From the NCBI RefSeq assembly GCF_030272615.1, contig NC_081410.1:223747415-223811414 (forward strand): 64,000 nt of DNA, given 5' to 3'. The notes beneath the pieces are model-generated. The model was given only the letters and a program-made list of their open reading frames with translations. It had not been told where the DNA came from and did no database searches. The translations under genes were made by a program, and so were the position numbers. Origin of the DNA: Cryptomeria japonica. Its lineage: Eukaryota; Streptophyta; Pinopsida; Cupressales; Cupressaceae. Shown here piece by piece: positions 22,411-35,100 of the stretch. Position 1 is the stretch's first letter. Each line of letters opens with the position of its first letter.

Positions 22411-23346
22411 TGTTGGCTTCAAAATCTGATCCACTTCAATATCCTTATAATAATATGATAACTCTATGCAGAAGAGATATTAAAGAGAAGGAAACTTCCA
22501 GGACAACATATGACAAGGTTTGATTTAACCTTCTACACTTCGGACCTACTCTAAGTCCAGGCAGGTATACCTTTGTGAACTAAATTCACACTTTTAAAAG
22601 ATAAATCCACAACAAACCAGCCCATAAAACTAGTGGATTTAATCACCTTAGAACTTACTAAAACAAACCAATGAAAATTATACTCATATTCAGTATTTGA
22701 CCTACAAAACATGTAATAAACAAACTTGATCTATACCAGTGCCTTATCCATGGTCATAGAGTCATCTAAATTCAAATAATACTCCCCAATCAAAATATCT
22801 CTACACATACCATTTGCTTGGCTTATGCAGATCCCTATATATGCCTGACACACATAAGAATTTATTCATACTTCATCAAACTATCTTCATCAAGATTCAA
22901 AGTATCCTACAAAGAATTTATTGGTAAAAATAATTCCTGCATATTTAATTCCCCTCCTGAAGAGAAAAGCTAAGAAAAATATTGACTGAAAGTTGCCTTA
23001 CAACCTTATTCAAACAAATTAACCTTGGATTATTCAGAATGAAGTAGTAAACACTTGCAAACACATTCGAAGACAACACAAAGCTTAAACTCAAAGCCGA
23101 TGGTCTGTATATTAATATTATCTTCAAGAAAGTATTACAAAAACTTTCAAATATTCTCCATTAAATCTTGGAAAAGCTCAGATAAATTTCTGCAACATTT
23201 TCTTACAATTCTTTGCAATCATTTTTCTACTAGTCCTGGTATCCATTTATAACAATATGGATGCCCATAGCTTCGAACTTTCCTAGGAGAATTTCCTACA
23301 ATTATTACTTCTCAAGAAGAAGTTACAAAACCTTTTGCAAAAATGA

Positions 23347-26300
23347 TTATAAGTCTGTTTCAACCTCAGCGGCTTCTTCTACTTGTTGGCCCGTCGCAAC
23401 TTCTTCTAACTGTTCTGCATCCTGAATGGCATATTTTCTTGTCCACTCATTGTACACATCATCAGTTGGCCACGCGAAGTTAATCACTTTTGCCTTCACC
23501 TAGGTTAACCTTTTCCATGAATTCCTCATCTTGTTAACCTCTGAATTGAGAAAACCATAATGAGATTTGATTCTCTCTATCTCCTGAATTGTTACAACAA
23601 AAAAGGAAGCATCATCTAAGTCAACAATTCCTTTTATTCTAGCTTACATTTTGGCCTCTAATTCCTTAAGCCACACTTGTTTGTCCTTTAATTTATTTTT
23701 GCTAACAAAAACTCCTAGAATCAATTCAAAAACCTGATCAGTGTACTCCTTTTTGTACAAGTTTATCTTCCTGTCAGCATTGTCTATCCCTTCTACTAAT
23801 TTTATTAGATCCTTTGTGGTGTCACAAGTGGATTTGAAAATAGGATCTGACCCAACTTCATCATATGCTGCACAAATAAGCTCAAAATCTTACTCTCTAG
23901 GCTTCTACTTGTCAAAAATAGGCATCAAAATGGCCTTATATCCATTAAGCTCATTCCACATATCTGAAATATTGCTTATATTATTATACAATAATAAGGC
24001 ACTCATGGTGTCTGCAAAACTTGAAATGGTAGCCCTTACTCTTTCTTCATACTTCTTTGCATACAAGGCCTAAGCTTGTTTTAAATTTTCCAATTCTTGG
24101 GGAGTAATCTCAACCATTTGAGAACTAGAAGGTGCTGGAGATGGTGGAAACTCAATAATGGGGCTGATAGGCAGAGGTCTTGCAGGAGAAGAGGAGATCA
24201 TCAGTGTTGAAGACTCACCTTGATGGTACTGTCCTATCAACTGGCTTTGCAACTTAGCAATGATGTTATCTTTACCCCTTACCTTTTCCTTAGCACTATT
24301 GTAAGCCTTCAAAATTGTCTCCATCTTAACTCGGAGGTCTGCCTTTTTCTTAGCCTCCCTTTCTACTACTACAACACTAAACTTTGCAGTCTCTAGCATA
24401 GTGCTAGCAGCTTCCACCACCCCTATGTTCTGCACTCTTTTCACTATCATTCCACCAATGTAGCTTGACCCTGGGGTGTCCTTCTCTTATTCTCATCTAT
24501 CCTGAGAGGCCACATGACAAGTGCAACATTATCTTTGCTAAAAGTGATCCCCTCCATGGGTTTAGTTTCTTTTCTCACTGCCTCCAATACCAAGGCATCT
24601 GCTATGTCCCACTTAGGGGGAATGAGTACTCCAGCTTGTGCCACCATATCTCTTCGTTGCTCAGGAGTGATGGTCTTAAACTCATCTATCATTTCTTGCG
24701 TTATTTCTTCCTCAACCACAGCTGGATCTTTATGAGGCTTCTCACCTTTTCCCTTCTCACATCTTGCATTGTATTTGTCAATGTTTTGCTTCCATACAAA
24801 CTGCATAAATGCTCCTGATGTAGCAAAGTTGTTATCAGCCAAGAAGTCCTCACTGGCCTGTTTGATCTCAGGATCCCATTCCCGGCCCTTAAATTCATTG
24901 GTAGTGATGTTCATCTTAGTAGCAAGGGGCTCTTCTGACATTCCCTCTTCTACTTCATCATATGTGTAGGCTATTTCTCCCAGGCTACCTAACTGTATCA
25001 GTTGCTCAACTGCCACCTGTCCATCTCCTATATGAATAGGGGATTGGGATGGAGAGTACAAGGGTGTATCAGATTGTATTTCTTTTCCTACTCTCTGCTT
25101 CTTTGGGCTCTCTTGGATGTCAATGACATCTTGTATCTTCCTCTTTCCTTTAGAGGTAGAGGGCTCCCCTGTAGTAGGCATCAACACACAACAATTAGAC
25201 TTCTTGTGCAATGTATAGTCACCAGGAGGGATTGCTCTAGTGGGGAGAGACCTACTTAGAAGCATTCTTGCCTTTTCAAGGTTGTTTTTTATCACAACCT
25301 CCCTCTTTTCTTTCAGAGTCTGCATTACATCCTCAAAGCAAAGAATTAGGAACTTTATTTTCTCCTCAAAAGGGTGAAAGCTAGACAATGGGTCATAGCT
25401 GGTATCAAACTGATGTACAAAATTCAAGGCCTTTTTATAAGCCACCCACTTTTCCTTCCTCAGCTCCTTCTCATCTAGATCAAACTCATTTATAATGAGG
25501 TCTTCAGGAAACTGAAATTAATGGGGTCTGCCTCTGCATATTGCTCTCTTTCTAAACATGCCATTGAAGAAATCTTCTGGATACTGCAGTTGACAAATGA
25601 TAAGGTTTAAGAAAATCCTCAAAACAATTCCAGACTTCCTTGGTTATTACAAATTGGTGGGTTGTAGTAATCGTAGAGAAAATAGTGCCTTTACCCCTGC
25701 CTATCAGCTCTGCCTCCTACACACTACCAATTTGTCTGAGGACTTCTTTAATTCCCACTTTGAGAGGGACCTAACAGGGCAATAAAAATGGAGTGCCTCT
25801 AAAACCAAATACTCTAAAAACTGTGGAGACAGGGTACAAGTAAATATCACCCCAATTATGGACAATTTTTATACTTTTTGCAAATTATTTTCCTCTAATA
25901 AATTCCAAAAGAACCTTGGGGATTCTTGGATTTTTTGAACAGAGGAGAGTCGTAATCTTTTATGCAAAACATTTATCAAATTTTAAGAAACTAGCATCAT
26001 CTTTGTCCCATGACAGTTTTGTATTCCATAATTGCACTGGCATTTTTTCTCCATCTTTCTCTTTAATAAGATCCATTCCACTTGCAAAATAATCACCACC
26101 TTTGAGTAAAAATAGATGCATGAGGAGGGAATACCATCCAAAGGGCCTATCAACCTTCCCATTATTTATTCCTATCAACCTTCCATGGATAGAATTAGTA
26201 ATAAAAGAAGCATAATCAAAGGTTACTACAAGAGAAGGATTCAAAATCTAAGCAATCATTACATTGTAATGATTTGGATATTTGCCTCAGCATCCTCTCG

Positions 26301-26948
26301 TAAAATCTGGCAAAGTGACCAATACACTCCCTTAGCCCTAAGGGTGAACAGATTCAATGAGAAGGGTTCTTCAGTGTTGGGTCCTACAATGGTCAACCCA
26401 CCTATCTTCACAAAGAATTCTTTAAGAGGCCCATTACTAAGGTGGTTCCTCTGTGCGCTGTATACTTGAGCTAATGATTTGAAATTAATAGGCTCTAGAA
26501 AATTGGTAAACTCATTAAGCCCAAACGCACTTCTAAATTCCTCATTACTTATTTCAATGAGGGCTTTCCCATTTATATCCCTAATGCTCCTTGTGACTGG
26601 ATCATAATTATGTGCAATCTGAGTCACGAGATTCATATCCATGAATACTCCTAGAACTACCAATTTTCCCACATCTAACTCCTAGATGCTATTCTGCGGG
26701 GCTTGGGAATTTCTCATGCCAAATCCAACTTTGAACAATCCCAACCTAGACAAACCAACCTATGGGTCTCTCAACCAGTTACCCTTATCATATAACCCTT
26801 CTCCTATCTTCAAACGAGGAGCTCTTGGCACTAGTTCTTTCACTTTCAATGCCTAATTAGTTGACAACGTCAACTATTTGAGAAAATCATCACAAATGGC
26901 CGTTTCCTGGTAATTAACTTTCCCTGAGAATTCTCTCTTAGGTGCCAT
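23347..26948 (-). pseudogene. U3-encoded ORF of LTR B2, unknown function
   Basis: Second copy of the LTR-internal ORF. The start ATG is at 26948 and the stop TAA at 23347-23349. Surviving segments are 26672-26259, 26244-25960, 25445-24447 (332 aa) and 24450-24070. The 25445-24447 segment spans the central region without a stop, showing the basic GKRKIQDVIDIQESPKKQR motif, SPSQSPIHIGD, FMQFVWKQN and EMIDEFKTITPEQRRDM. Between 25960 and 25445 the frame is lost through indels. It retains the T missing from B1 near 12510. Confidence 0.75.
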
Positions 26949-27324
26949 CTTAAAATATGCAAGCAATTAAACTATTACCCCCAATTTGTTTTGTGACAAA
27001 TCAAGACCTCAATTAAAACACATGGCTAACGAATTGCCAAACAAGAGTACAAGAAAACTTGTTTTTAGCTTAAAGGAATCCGCTCTGGAACTGAATGAAT
27101 TTTCTCTGTATTTAAAGAAAATAGCTCTACAACCGCTCCTCTGCAACAATTCTTTAGAATAATACCTTCACTAAATTGATATGAGATCATATATGGTACT
27201 CAGGCTCTTAACTGTGACATTGATACCGCATGCTTCGACCGTCCCTTCAGAATTGAATTCATGAGATAATTTGAATTTTTCACTCCAAGGGGTCACAACA
27301 TGCTTGCACATTTTTCCTTTTTTT

Positions 27325-28910
27325 CTTTCATTGTTTCATAGAGCATAACCTTTAGGCAATTTCATTAAATGAAATCACACCAACCGTCCGATCAAATGAA
27401 TCTTGATCGGCCTTTACACTAACTTAATAGCTTTGCCTTAGCACTGGGTCCCACCTCCTTTTCTCCATTTCGCAAACTTTATCCTCTGAGCACTTTTCTT
27501 TTGCGAAGCTATGCCAGGCATTACATGGAACTTTAACTACTCGGCATTTAACTCTTACCGGGATTATCAACTTCTTCATTAACCACACCTTTATCTTGAC
27601 TGCTAACGGTCTTTTGCTATTTCACATAGCTTAAACCGCTTTCGACTTTGGACCATGAAACAACATGAAGAGTTGGATCAAATCAAAGATGACCATCCTT
27701 TAAGGGAGACCTTTATGCTTGCTTTACTTATGCCACTCTTTCATAGGTTAGTGAATACCACGTGGCAGTCAACCATTAGCTTTGGAGAACTCTTCGAGTT
27801 TAGTTCAACATCAGCCACGTGTCTTTCCCTTATAACCATCGGTTATATCTTGGCAGGCCTTTTCCTTCTTCTGAAACCACGTGTCAATTGACACATCACC
27901 ATCTATCATTACACCTAGAAGAACCTCCTCTTCCTTTCACTATTTCGTGAAGCATATCCTTCGGTTGGTTCGCAACCACGAAACAATGCGAGCCCTTGGA
28001 TCAAAATGGAGCTGATCCCCTTTTAACTTCATGCTTTATCTGTTTTGGTTGCCAAAAAACCTTTTTGTTGTTTCGCAGGTTTTAAAACACAAGCACTTTA
28101 CCATTACTAACTTACACGGGCCGTTAGATTATACTTAACTTGCTTGATGCTTAACAACTTAACTGAATTCAACAGACGTGGGCCCTCTGACTCAACTCCA
28201 TCCACCTAGCATCTAGTCACTTTCGAGCTGACATGTCAACCTTTTATTTGCTGAGAGAGAACATCGGATTCCACCTCATCCTTGCCACATGTATCTACCA
28301 GGTCACTTCTTATCCCATGACATGACTCACCTCTGGGACCCACCTTTAAATCCTTGAATCTGACTTGCTGACTATTTTGACCTTTTGCCACGTGCCATCA
28401 TCTTACTCGCCATCTTGACCAACTAGACTACCTGCTTGGAGTGCCATGTCATTTCGCTACTACGTGAAAGCTAACTATTGAGCATCTTCCTCCTGCGAAG
28501 CTACGCTAATCATCAGATCAAATGAGACTTGCGCATCTGTTATGCTCTTACAAAAACTCCCTTTTCACTATTTCATGGGGCATAACCTTCGAGAATCTAT
28601 CAACCATGAAACAACGCGAACCGTTGGATTAGATTGGACTTTATCACCTTTTAGTCTCTTGGAAAGTCTTCGCTGCAGGGTCCCACCAAGCCCTTTCGCC
28701 ATTTCGTGAAAGGTATTTCACTTGCAAGCTTCGGCTGCGAAATAACGCCAACCGTTAGATTTTGAACGAGATGGAGCCTTTTTAAACCGGACCAAAAGCA
28801 CACCATTGAACATGCTTTCCCCTTTTACCATTTCACAAGTCTTAAACCCCGTGCAACTTCACCTAACGAAATAGTGAAAACCATAGATCCATATGAGAGT
28901 TGTGTACAAC
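27325..28910 (-). repeat. Hairpin-type degenerate repeat array in U3 of LTR B2
   Basis: Same array as in B1 but several units are better preserved. Three units keep CCGTTRGAT on the + strand (about 28120, 28620, 28750). In element sense these read ATCYAACGGYY, close to the plant MSA element bound by MYB3R factors. Units pair CATTTCG and CGAAAT arms. Confidence 0.55.
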
Positions 28911-29221
28911 TTACTGGGCCCGACAACATTAGGAACAAAAGACATAGGGCTTAAAATTTTACGATTAATTCAACAACTGCCTAGGCAAATGACATGGGGG
29001 GGACACCTCTTACGACCCCAAGACCCATTACTTAAGTGGATAAAGTAACGCAGGAATAGAAACCAAAGGGTTTTGATCAAACATTGAGTGATTTAAAATT
29101 GAAACCCTAAACCCTTAAGACCTAACACAGACTTGAAGTAGTTGATAGTGTGTCTTACTCAAAATTTCAAAAACTTAGCCAATATGGGAAAGAGAAAACC
29201 CATTTCTTAAATAGTGATAAC

Positions 29222-31313
29222 AATGTTGAACTTCAAAAGTAAAACATTCATTTTCAACATTATAATTCCCATCAGCACATGCCTTATTACCACTTAAATC
29301 AATAGAATGAGGGACACTACTAACCAGCTGATGCAAACAAGGAACATAAATGTTACAACCCATATGTGATACTTCACTATGCTGATCACACCTCATACTA
29401 TCCTTCCTTATCAAACTGAAAACCTCCACATTCTCAACATCCCATTCATGGAAAAGAATGTATACCTCTGGCTGAAGCAAATCCTCATCTAACTCTTTCT
29501 CTTTCAGGCTTACATCTACCTGAAACACTTCCATTTGTGGTCTGAAAAAGTCATCACATAACCCATGCATCTTGTCTTCATCATGAAGTAAATCCTTACA
29601 ACCCATGTTACTATTGTTCAGAACTTTATCAACATTACAAACTTGTTCAACACAAGGGAAAACTTCAGCATTTTCATCAATGAAATCAGCACCATGAACA
29701 TTAGTATCAAAAGAAAAGAACTCCAAATCCGATTCAAGCATACTATCAACATTCACATCCTCATCATGGTACTTGAAATTCTAAAAGCATTCAAATGTGG
29801 ATCCATTTAAATCTGAAAATAGAACATTATTAGCACTGTCACATACATTCTTATCTTCAAAAACACTTTCCTTTTTAGATTCATAACTAAGGTACATAAC
29901 TTGGTCTTCTATTATATCATCTTCACAAGATGAATAATAAGAATTCTCATAACCATTATCAGCTGCAGAACTGGCATTCATTTGCTGATCAAAAGAAAGT
30001 GAAACACTTGTGCCAAGATCGTTCTCATTCTAAAATTGATCTTCATTGTTCATTTGCATACCTTCAAGGTGTTGGGAGTAGAACTCAATGTCCTCATAAT
30101 CAGCAACACCACTCCATTTTGAAACACATTCATCACTGGGTGTACTTGCACTAAACACATCATCAACATCATTCACATTTTCATTTTCAGATTTATCAGA
30201 CTTAACCAAAATCTGATTTTCATCATATTGCACATCTTCACTTACATAACCAGCAACATTTGGTGATCCTTCAGTACTTGGCATTGCAACATCAAATACA
30301 TCAACAGTATGTAAAGATTGATGGTCATTATTACCATAATTTTCATTATTGTTAACCTTAGGAGATGCATGATTAACTTGATAATTTGCAGTCACATAGT
30401 CAACATAACCAACATACAAATCAAATAGTACATATATCTTGTATATATCAATCTCCATATCAGTATTATCGCAACATTGCACACTAATCATTCCATCATC
30501 ACTATGAGAGGCAACCGGCATTAATAGCAGAGGATCTTGACTCTCATTCAAATTTGAAGCACATGCATCAACAAAACCAGTCGGAACTACAGAGCTTGAT
30601 GCACCTAGACAAGGAATGATTTGCTCATCTTCACATGGTATTTCACCATTGAAAGCATTTTGACAAGAAACTACAGCAAACACAAATCTCTTGGCTATCC
30701 GAAATTTCAAATTATTTTCAATGTCCCTAACTATGTTAAAAGCTTCATACAAAGTCTTAGGTTCTTTGTTTCTCAATAGGAAACCCATCTTCTTACCAAA
30801 GGAACTCATATAAATATCCAAGCATACTTTATCTTCAAACTTATACCTTTTGGAAATTTTAGACAAAGCTTGTGAAAATCTGATATTAAATGTTGGTACC
30901 AATTCATCTTCCTTGATTTGTATATGAGTGAACTCTTTCATCATATCATAATCACTCATTTTTTCATCAAATTGATCCATGAAATCTGAAATCAATTCTT
31001 CCCATGAGGTAATAGAATTCACTAGCAAAAAAGAAAACCAATCTCTTGCATCCTCTTTCAGTGACTAAACAAACAATTTCATGCATATATCTTCCTGATA
31101 AATTTCAAATTCTCCTATCAAATCTGAAACTCTTTTCACGTGTTGACATTCTAATTCTGATTTCTTCCCACTGAATATGGGCATATACATTCTGATTTTT
31201 GTGGGTATGGGATTTGGGTAACCCAGAATACCTCCAAAGATTAGAGCAGCATAACACTTCATACCGAAACTCTTCGTATTACATGGTTGTTCTATTTCAT
31301 TGGACATGGTCAT
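29222..31313 (-). pseudogene. gag: Gag pseudogene of element A (cut by B)
   Basis: Gag of a second gypsy family, distinct from B. It starts MTMSNEIEQPCNTKSF at 31313. The core has EDICMKLFV, a TAG at 31065, then SLKEDARDWFSFLL, SWEELISDFMDQF, PTFNIRFSQALSKI and FLLRNKEPKTLYEAF. About 500 residues of acidic, Asn/Asp/Ser-rich sequence follow with no visible zinc knuckle. TAG stops lie at 31065, 30030 and 29781, all in one frame. The frame runs straight into LTR B2 at 29221, so the rest of A's coding region is lost or displaced. It is related to the D gag at 37501-39191 (shared PKTL...AFxIxxDIENNLK block). Confidence 0.85.
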
Positions 31314-32100
31314 ATGTGGATAAGACTAGGGTTGAAAAACTTCACAACTCATTTATTCCTTATTTCCACAAATAATTATACAATCTTGGGTAAAAAACTT
31401 CAAGAACATATCCTTATTCAAATTTATTCCTTAACATTGCTTGACATAAAGTTCTTCCACATTTGCATACTACGGAAGATAACATACACTGAATATTTTA
31501 GCAGCATAGATATGCAAACTAATTTTTTTATGATTCCTCTTTCCCCTCTAGACTAGTGTTGTTCACTAAATGGGAAAACAACATTACACATTCAAATTTT
31601 CAGAAGAGATGTCTTGCATTTAAAACCTCTAAAAATACCTGGAGATTTGTAGCTGTAAGACTTGTAGATCTGGAGATTTACTTCACGTTTAGCATGGTCT
31701 TTTACATCAGAGTCGCCACCTCTTGCACAGAGGATATTTTGAACAACAAAACCATTCAATCGCAAATTTAATTCTCTTTACTCCTTCGATCTCACTGCAA
31801 TCAACACTCTTCCAGGCTATTTAACACTGGTATGAACCACAGAGTCACCACCCAATAAGGAATTGGGGAAAAAAAATCACACATAGCTGCAAGAACTACT
31901 TACAGCTCTCAACAATATAAATTCACTGTTACTCCTTCATAAAATATGATATGAAACACATATCATTCTACAGATCCAGAACAAGGAGCATTTTCTAACT
32001 CATAAATTCACTTTCACACTCTGTGCATACACAATGGACAGATTAACTGGATGAATTTAGGCAATTTCCATTCTCATTTCCCCAGCAGAGTTGCCACTTT
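31314..32100 (-). promoter_or_regulatory. Leader and primer binding site of element A
   Basis: In element sense, LTR A2 ends GGTGAACAACA, then AAA, then the PBS GTGGCAACTCTGCTGGGGA (32097-32079). Two further GTGGYGACTCTG motifs lie at 31851-31840 and 31720-31708. A third-motif context of CTCTGTGCAAGAGGTGGCG recurs in the D leader at about 37180-37200. No coding potential is seen. Confidence 0.8.
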
Positions 32101-35100
32101 TGTTGTTCACCAAAAGTGATAACCCAAGAACACCTGCAATTGATCTATGAAGTAGCTGATTCAATCTATGAAGAACCTCAAGACTTGGACAACATGACAA
32201 GGATATAAATCCTTCTACTCCCAGGCTCTACAAAACCTAGGTGGGTATACCTTTGATGCTTAGAAGTATACCTATTACACACCTATGACAACATCAACAT
32301 AAATAGATAGATCTCACCAGGGCTCTAAAACAAGTAGTTTATTGCAGATGGGCTAGATCTACACATAAAACTCAGCTATGCTTGAGCATGAGATAGATGA
32401 AACATTTCAAAACATAACATAAACTAAATATATTCTGATTGGATTTTAAATTGGTTTGAGAAACCCCTTAATTGAAAGATCAGTGCCTTATCCAAGGGCA
32501 ACAGAGTCATACATCAAACTATAAATGGAAGCTTCAATTGCAAATCCTTCTTCATTATTGAATATTCATGCATTAATACCTTGCATAAATGCATTACTAA
32601 GATCATTCACAAAATCATCAGATCTTGAAACTATATATTCCATCATTCATGATTTATTACAGAATTTAAATCCTTCCTTGAAGAATCCCTGCAAACAATT
32701 ACAACTATCTCCTTGAGATAACAAATTTCATTCTCCTTGAGGATCTGATTTGATAAAATGGAAATACAAATCTAGAGACAATCTTGTGTGAATTTACGTA
32801 TGCCTTACATACACAAGAACCTACAACAAAGAACACCTATAGCATGAATCAAACTCTATTCTATGGAAAAGGACATTGCCCTATACAATTTTTGAGAAGA
32901 ACTCAGAATTGGAAGCCATCAAAATATGGAGCCATCCTCCAAATTTTTGGAACCCTTACAATGAGAAGAAAATTAGAATAAGAAGGAAGAGGGAAAGGAT
33001 CAAATCTGCAACCGAAATTGCCAAGTGTCCATTTTCTCTAACTGAAATTCTTTACCTTCTTCTTTCCCATGGAAAATTCTCTCTAAATATCCAATATTTG
33101 TTAAAATTAACCACCTGATCAGATTCCTTATCCCGAGAGCTTTCCAAAAACATATAATACTTCATATTTTGGCAAAAAATAGAGCCCTGGGCGAATTAAT
33201 TCTTCAAGTGTGCACAATCATTTAAATTTTTGAATTTTTTATATAGTTTCAACTATGTAAAAAACCTGATTTAACTTTGATTTTTGGCTCTTGCTGTGCT
33301 CTGACACTTTGCCACGTGGCGGCCTCCGATTGGTCGATGGGATCCACTAGCCGCCACCTGGGATGACACCTCATCACTCCGCCATGTGTCTGCTTTGTCA
33401 CTGCCACTTGTCTATCCACCTGTACGCCATGTGTACACCACCTCAGCACCATGTCATTGCCACCGAGATGGGACCTACCTGCTGGACATCTGACTGCACC
33501 TGCCACGTCATCGCCACTTGGACTTCACCATTTTGCATTTCTCATTTTGCCATTTCGCGGCCTCTAACGGGTGAGCATCTTCGGGTCATGAAATCGTGCA
33601 GGCCATCAGATCCTCTGAACTTGCTCACTCTTTAACACTGCTACATTCTCACCAAACCATTTCACCATTTCGTGGCCTCTAACATTCGTGCATCTTCAGC
33701 CTATAAATCAACGCGCTTCGTCGAATCATCTCGGACCTACTCACTAGTTAAGCCGACCCTTCTCTGCAAAATTTATCTGTTTGCCTCAGGAAGCGTGTCT
33801 GTGCATGGTCCACCTGGTCACTACTCAGTCACCTCCTAGTCGCCTTGGGATGCATGCCCAAGTGCGTGGGTTCTACCTTGGGTTCTCAACGTCACCATCC
33901 ATCAAAAGCCTTGATGGATTTCACATTATACTTGGGTGGGCTTTTGTATATAAATGTCAGAAACTTCCCCTCCACAGTAAATGTGGGATAATGTGTTTGC
34001 CCAGGAATGCACTTCTGAAGGCTTTTCCTGAGACTTTTAATGGCCTCTTTCTTTTGCAACTTGAATGCCTCTATTTTCATGCAGAGGAGGATGTTGGAGG
34101 GTTCATGCTCCTGTGAGGAAGAGGATGACTGAAATTTCTATTTGCATTTGATTTTCTTTCTATTTCAAAAGCCACATTGCATCTTGTTTGGAATTTCTAC
34201 GCCTCAATCTGCAAGTTCACATAGAGGGAGAGTAAGCATTTACACATTGCATAATGCACTTCGCATTGGGAGGTTTTGAAGCACCTTTCCAAATCATTGC
34301 ATTTGTTTAAAAGAAATGGTATCGCTGCCCTCCAAACTCTATATTCTGTTCAATGCAGGGAGGAGGCAACTTGGTTGTGGAGTTCGGCTTTTGCACCTAC
34401 CAATGGCCTTTATTAAAAAACACATTTTAACGCCCTCTCTAGCTATCACGTGGGGAAGGAAGATGCTATATTTGCTTTAATGGTTTTTTATTGCTGCTGT
34501 TGTCTCCATGTCACGATGTTCCTTTACCACGCAGAGGGAAGACTTGGGCAGAACATGCGTTGAACTTCTAAATTCACCTATTTCAAACTGCCACACAGAG
34601 GGAGGACACTTGCAGAGTTTGAGTGAGGAATTGATGAGATCGGTCTCTTCCTAAGTCGATAACCAACACACATAGGTTGCACCAAACTACATGGATAAAA
34701 TGGACTTGAAAAATCTTCAATAGACCGAATTTGATAAGCCTTATAACCTAAATCCCTATAAATCCAAGTTGCATTACCTATCGACAATTTTCCCAAGAGT
34801 CCATAGGGGTATTTAAGTCCCAGTGAGATGTGCTTCAGATGTCACTTTAATGCCAAGTACTACTTCTGAACGATTACTAAATTCTAAAATGCTCTTACAA
34901 CCCAGTGCCAACTCTATTTCTTCCCTGCATGCAACATTATCCACTGATTCATTGAAACTAACACAAGCTGGAATTTCATTGTTTATGTAACTTTAATTTG
35001 GTGAAACTGATAGCACATTACTCTTCAGAACATGATGATCTTATCTCTTATGCAGTCCTCCTTGATTTTGAGTATCCTCATGCACTTGCTAAGGAATTTC

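Larger units (their letters stand above)
22411..29221 (-). repeat. LTR B2 (6.8 kb; 5' LTR of element B)
   Basis: Partner of LTR B1: 6,811 bp, starts TGTTGGCTTC and ends GTGATAACA on the + strand. Differences from B1 are scattered substitutions and small indels, roughly one per 20 bases, so insertion is not recent. It contains a more damaged copy of the U3 ORF (23347-26948), the hairpin-type array (about 27325-28910) and the poly(A) signal candidate. Its right edge abuts element A gag at 29222 with a clean LTR terminus, showing that B entered A there. Confidence 0.92.
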
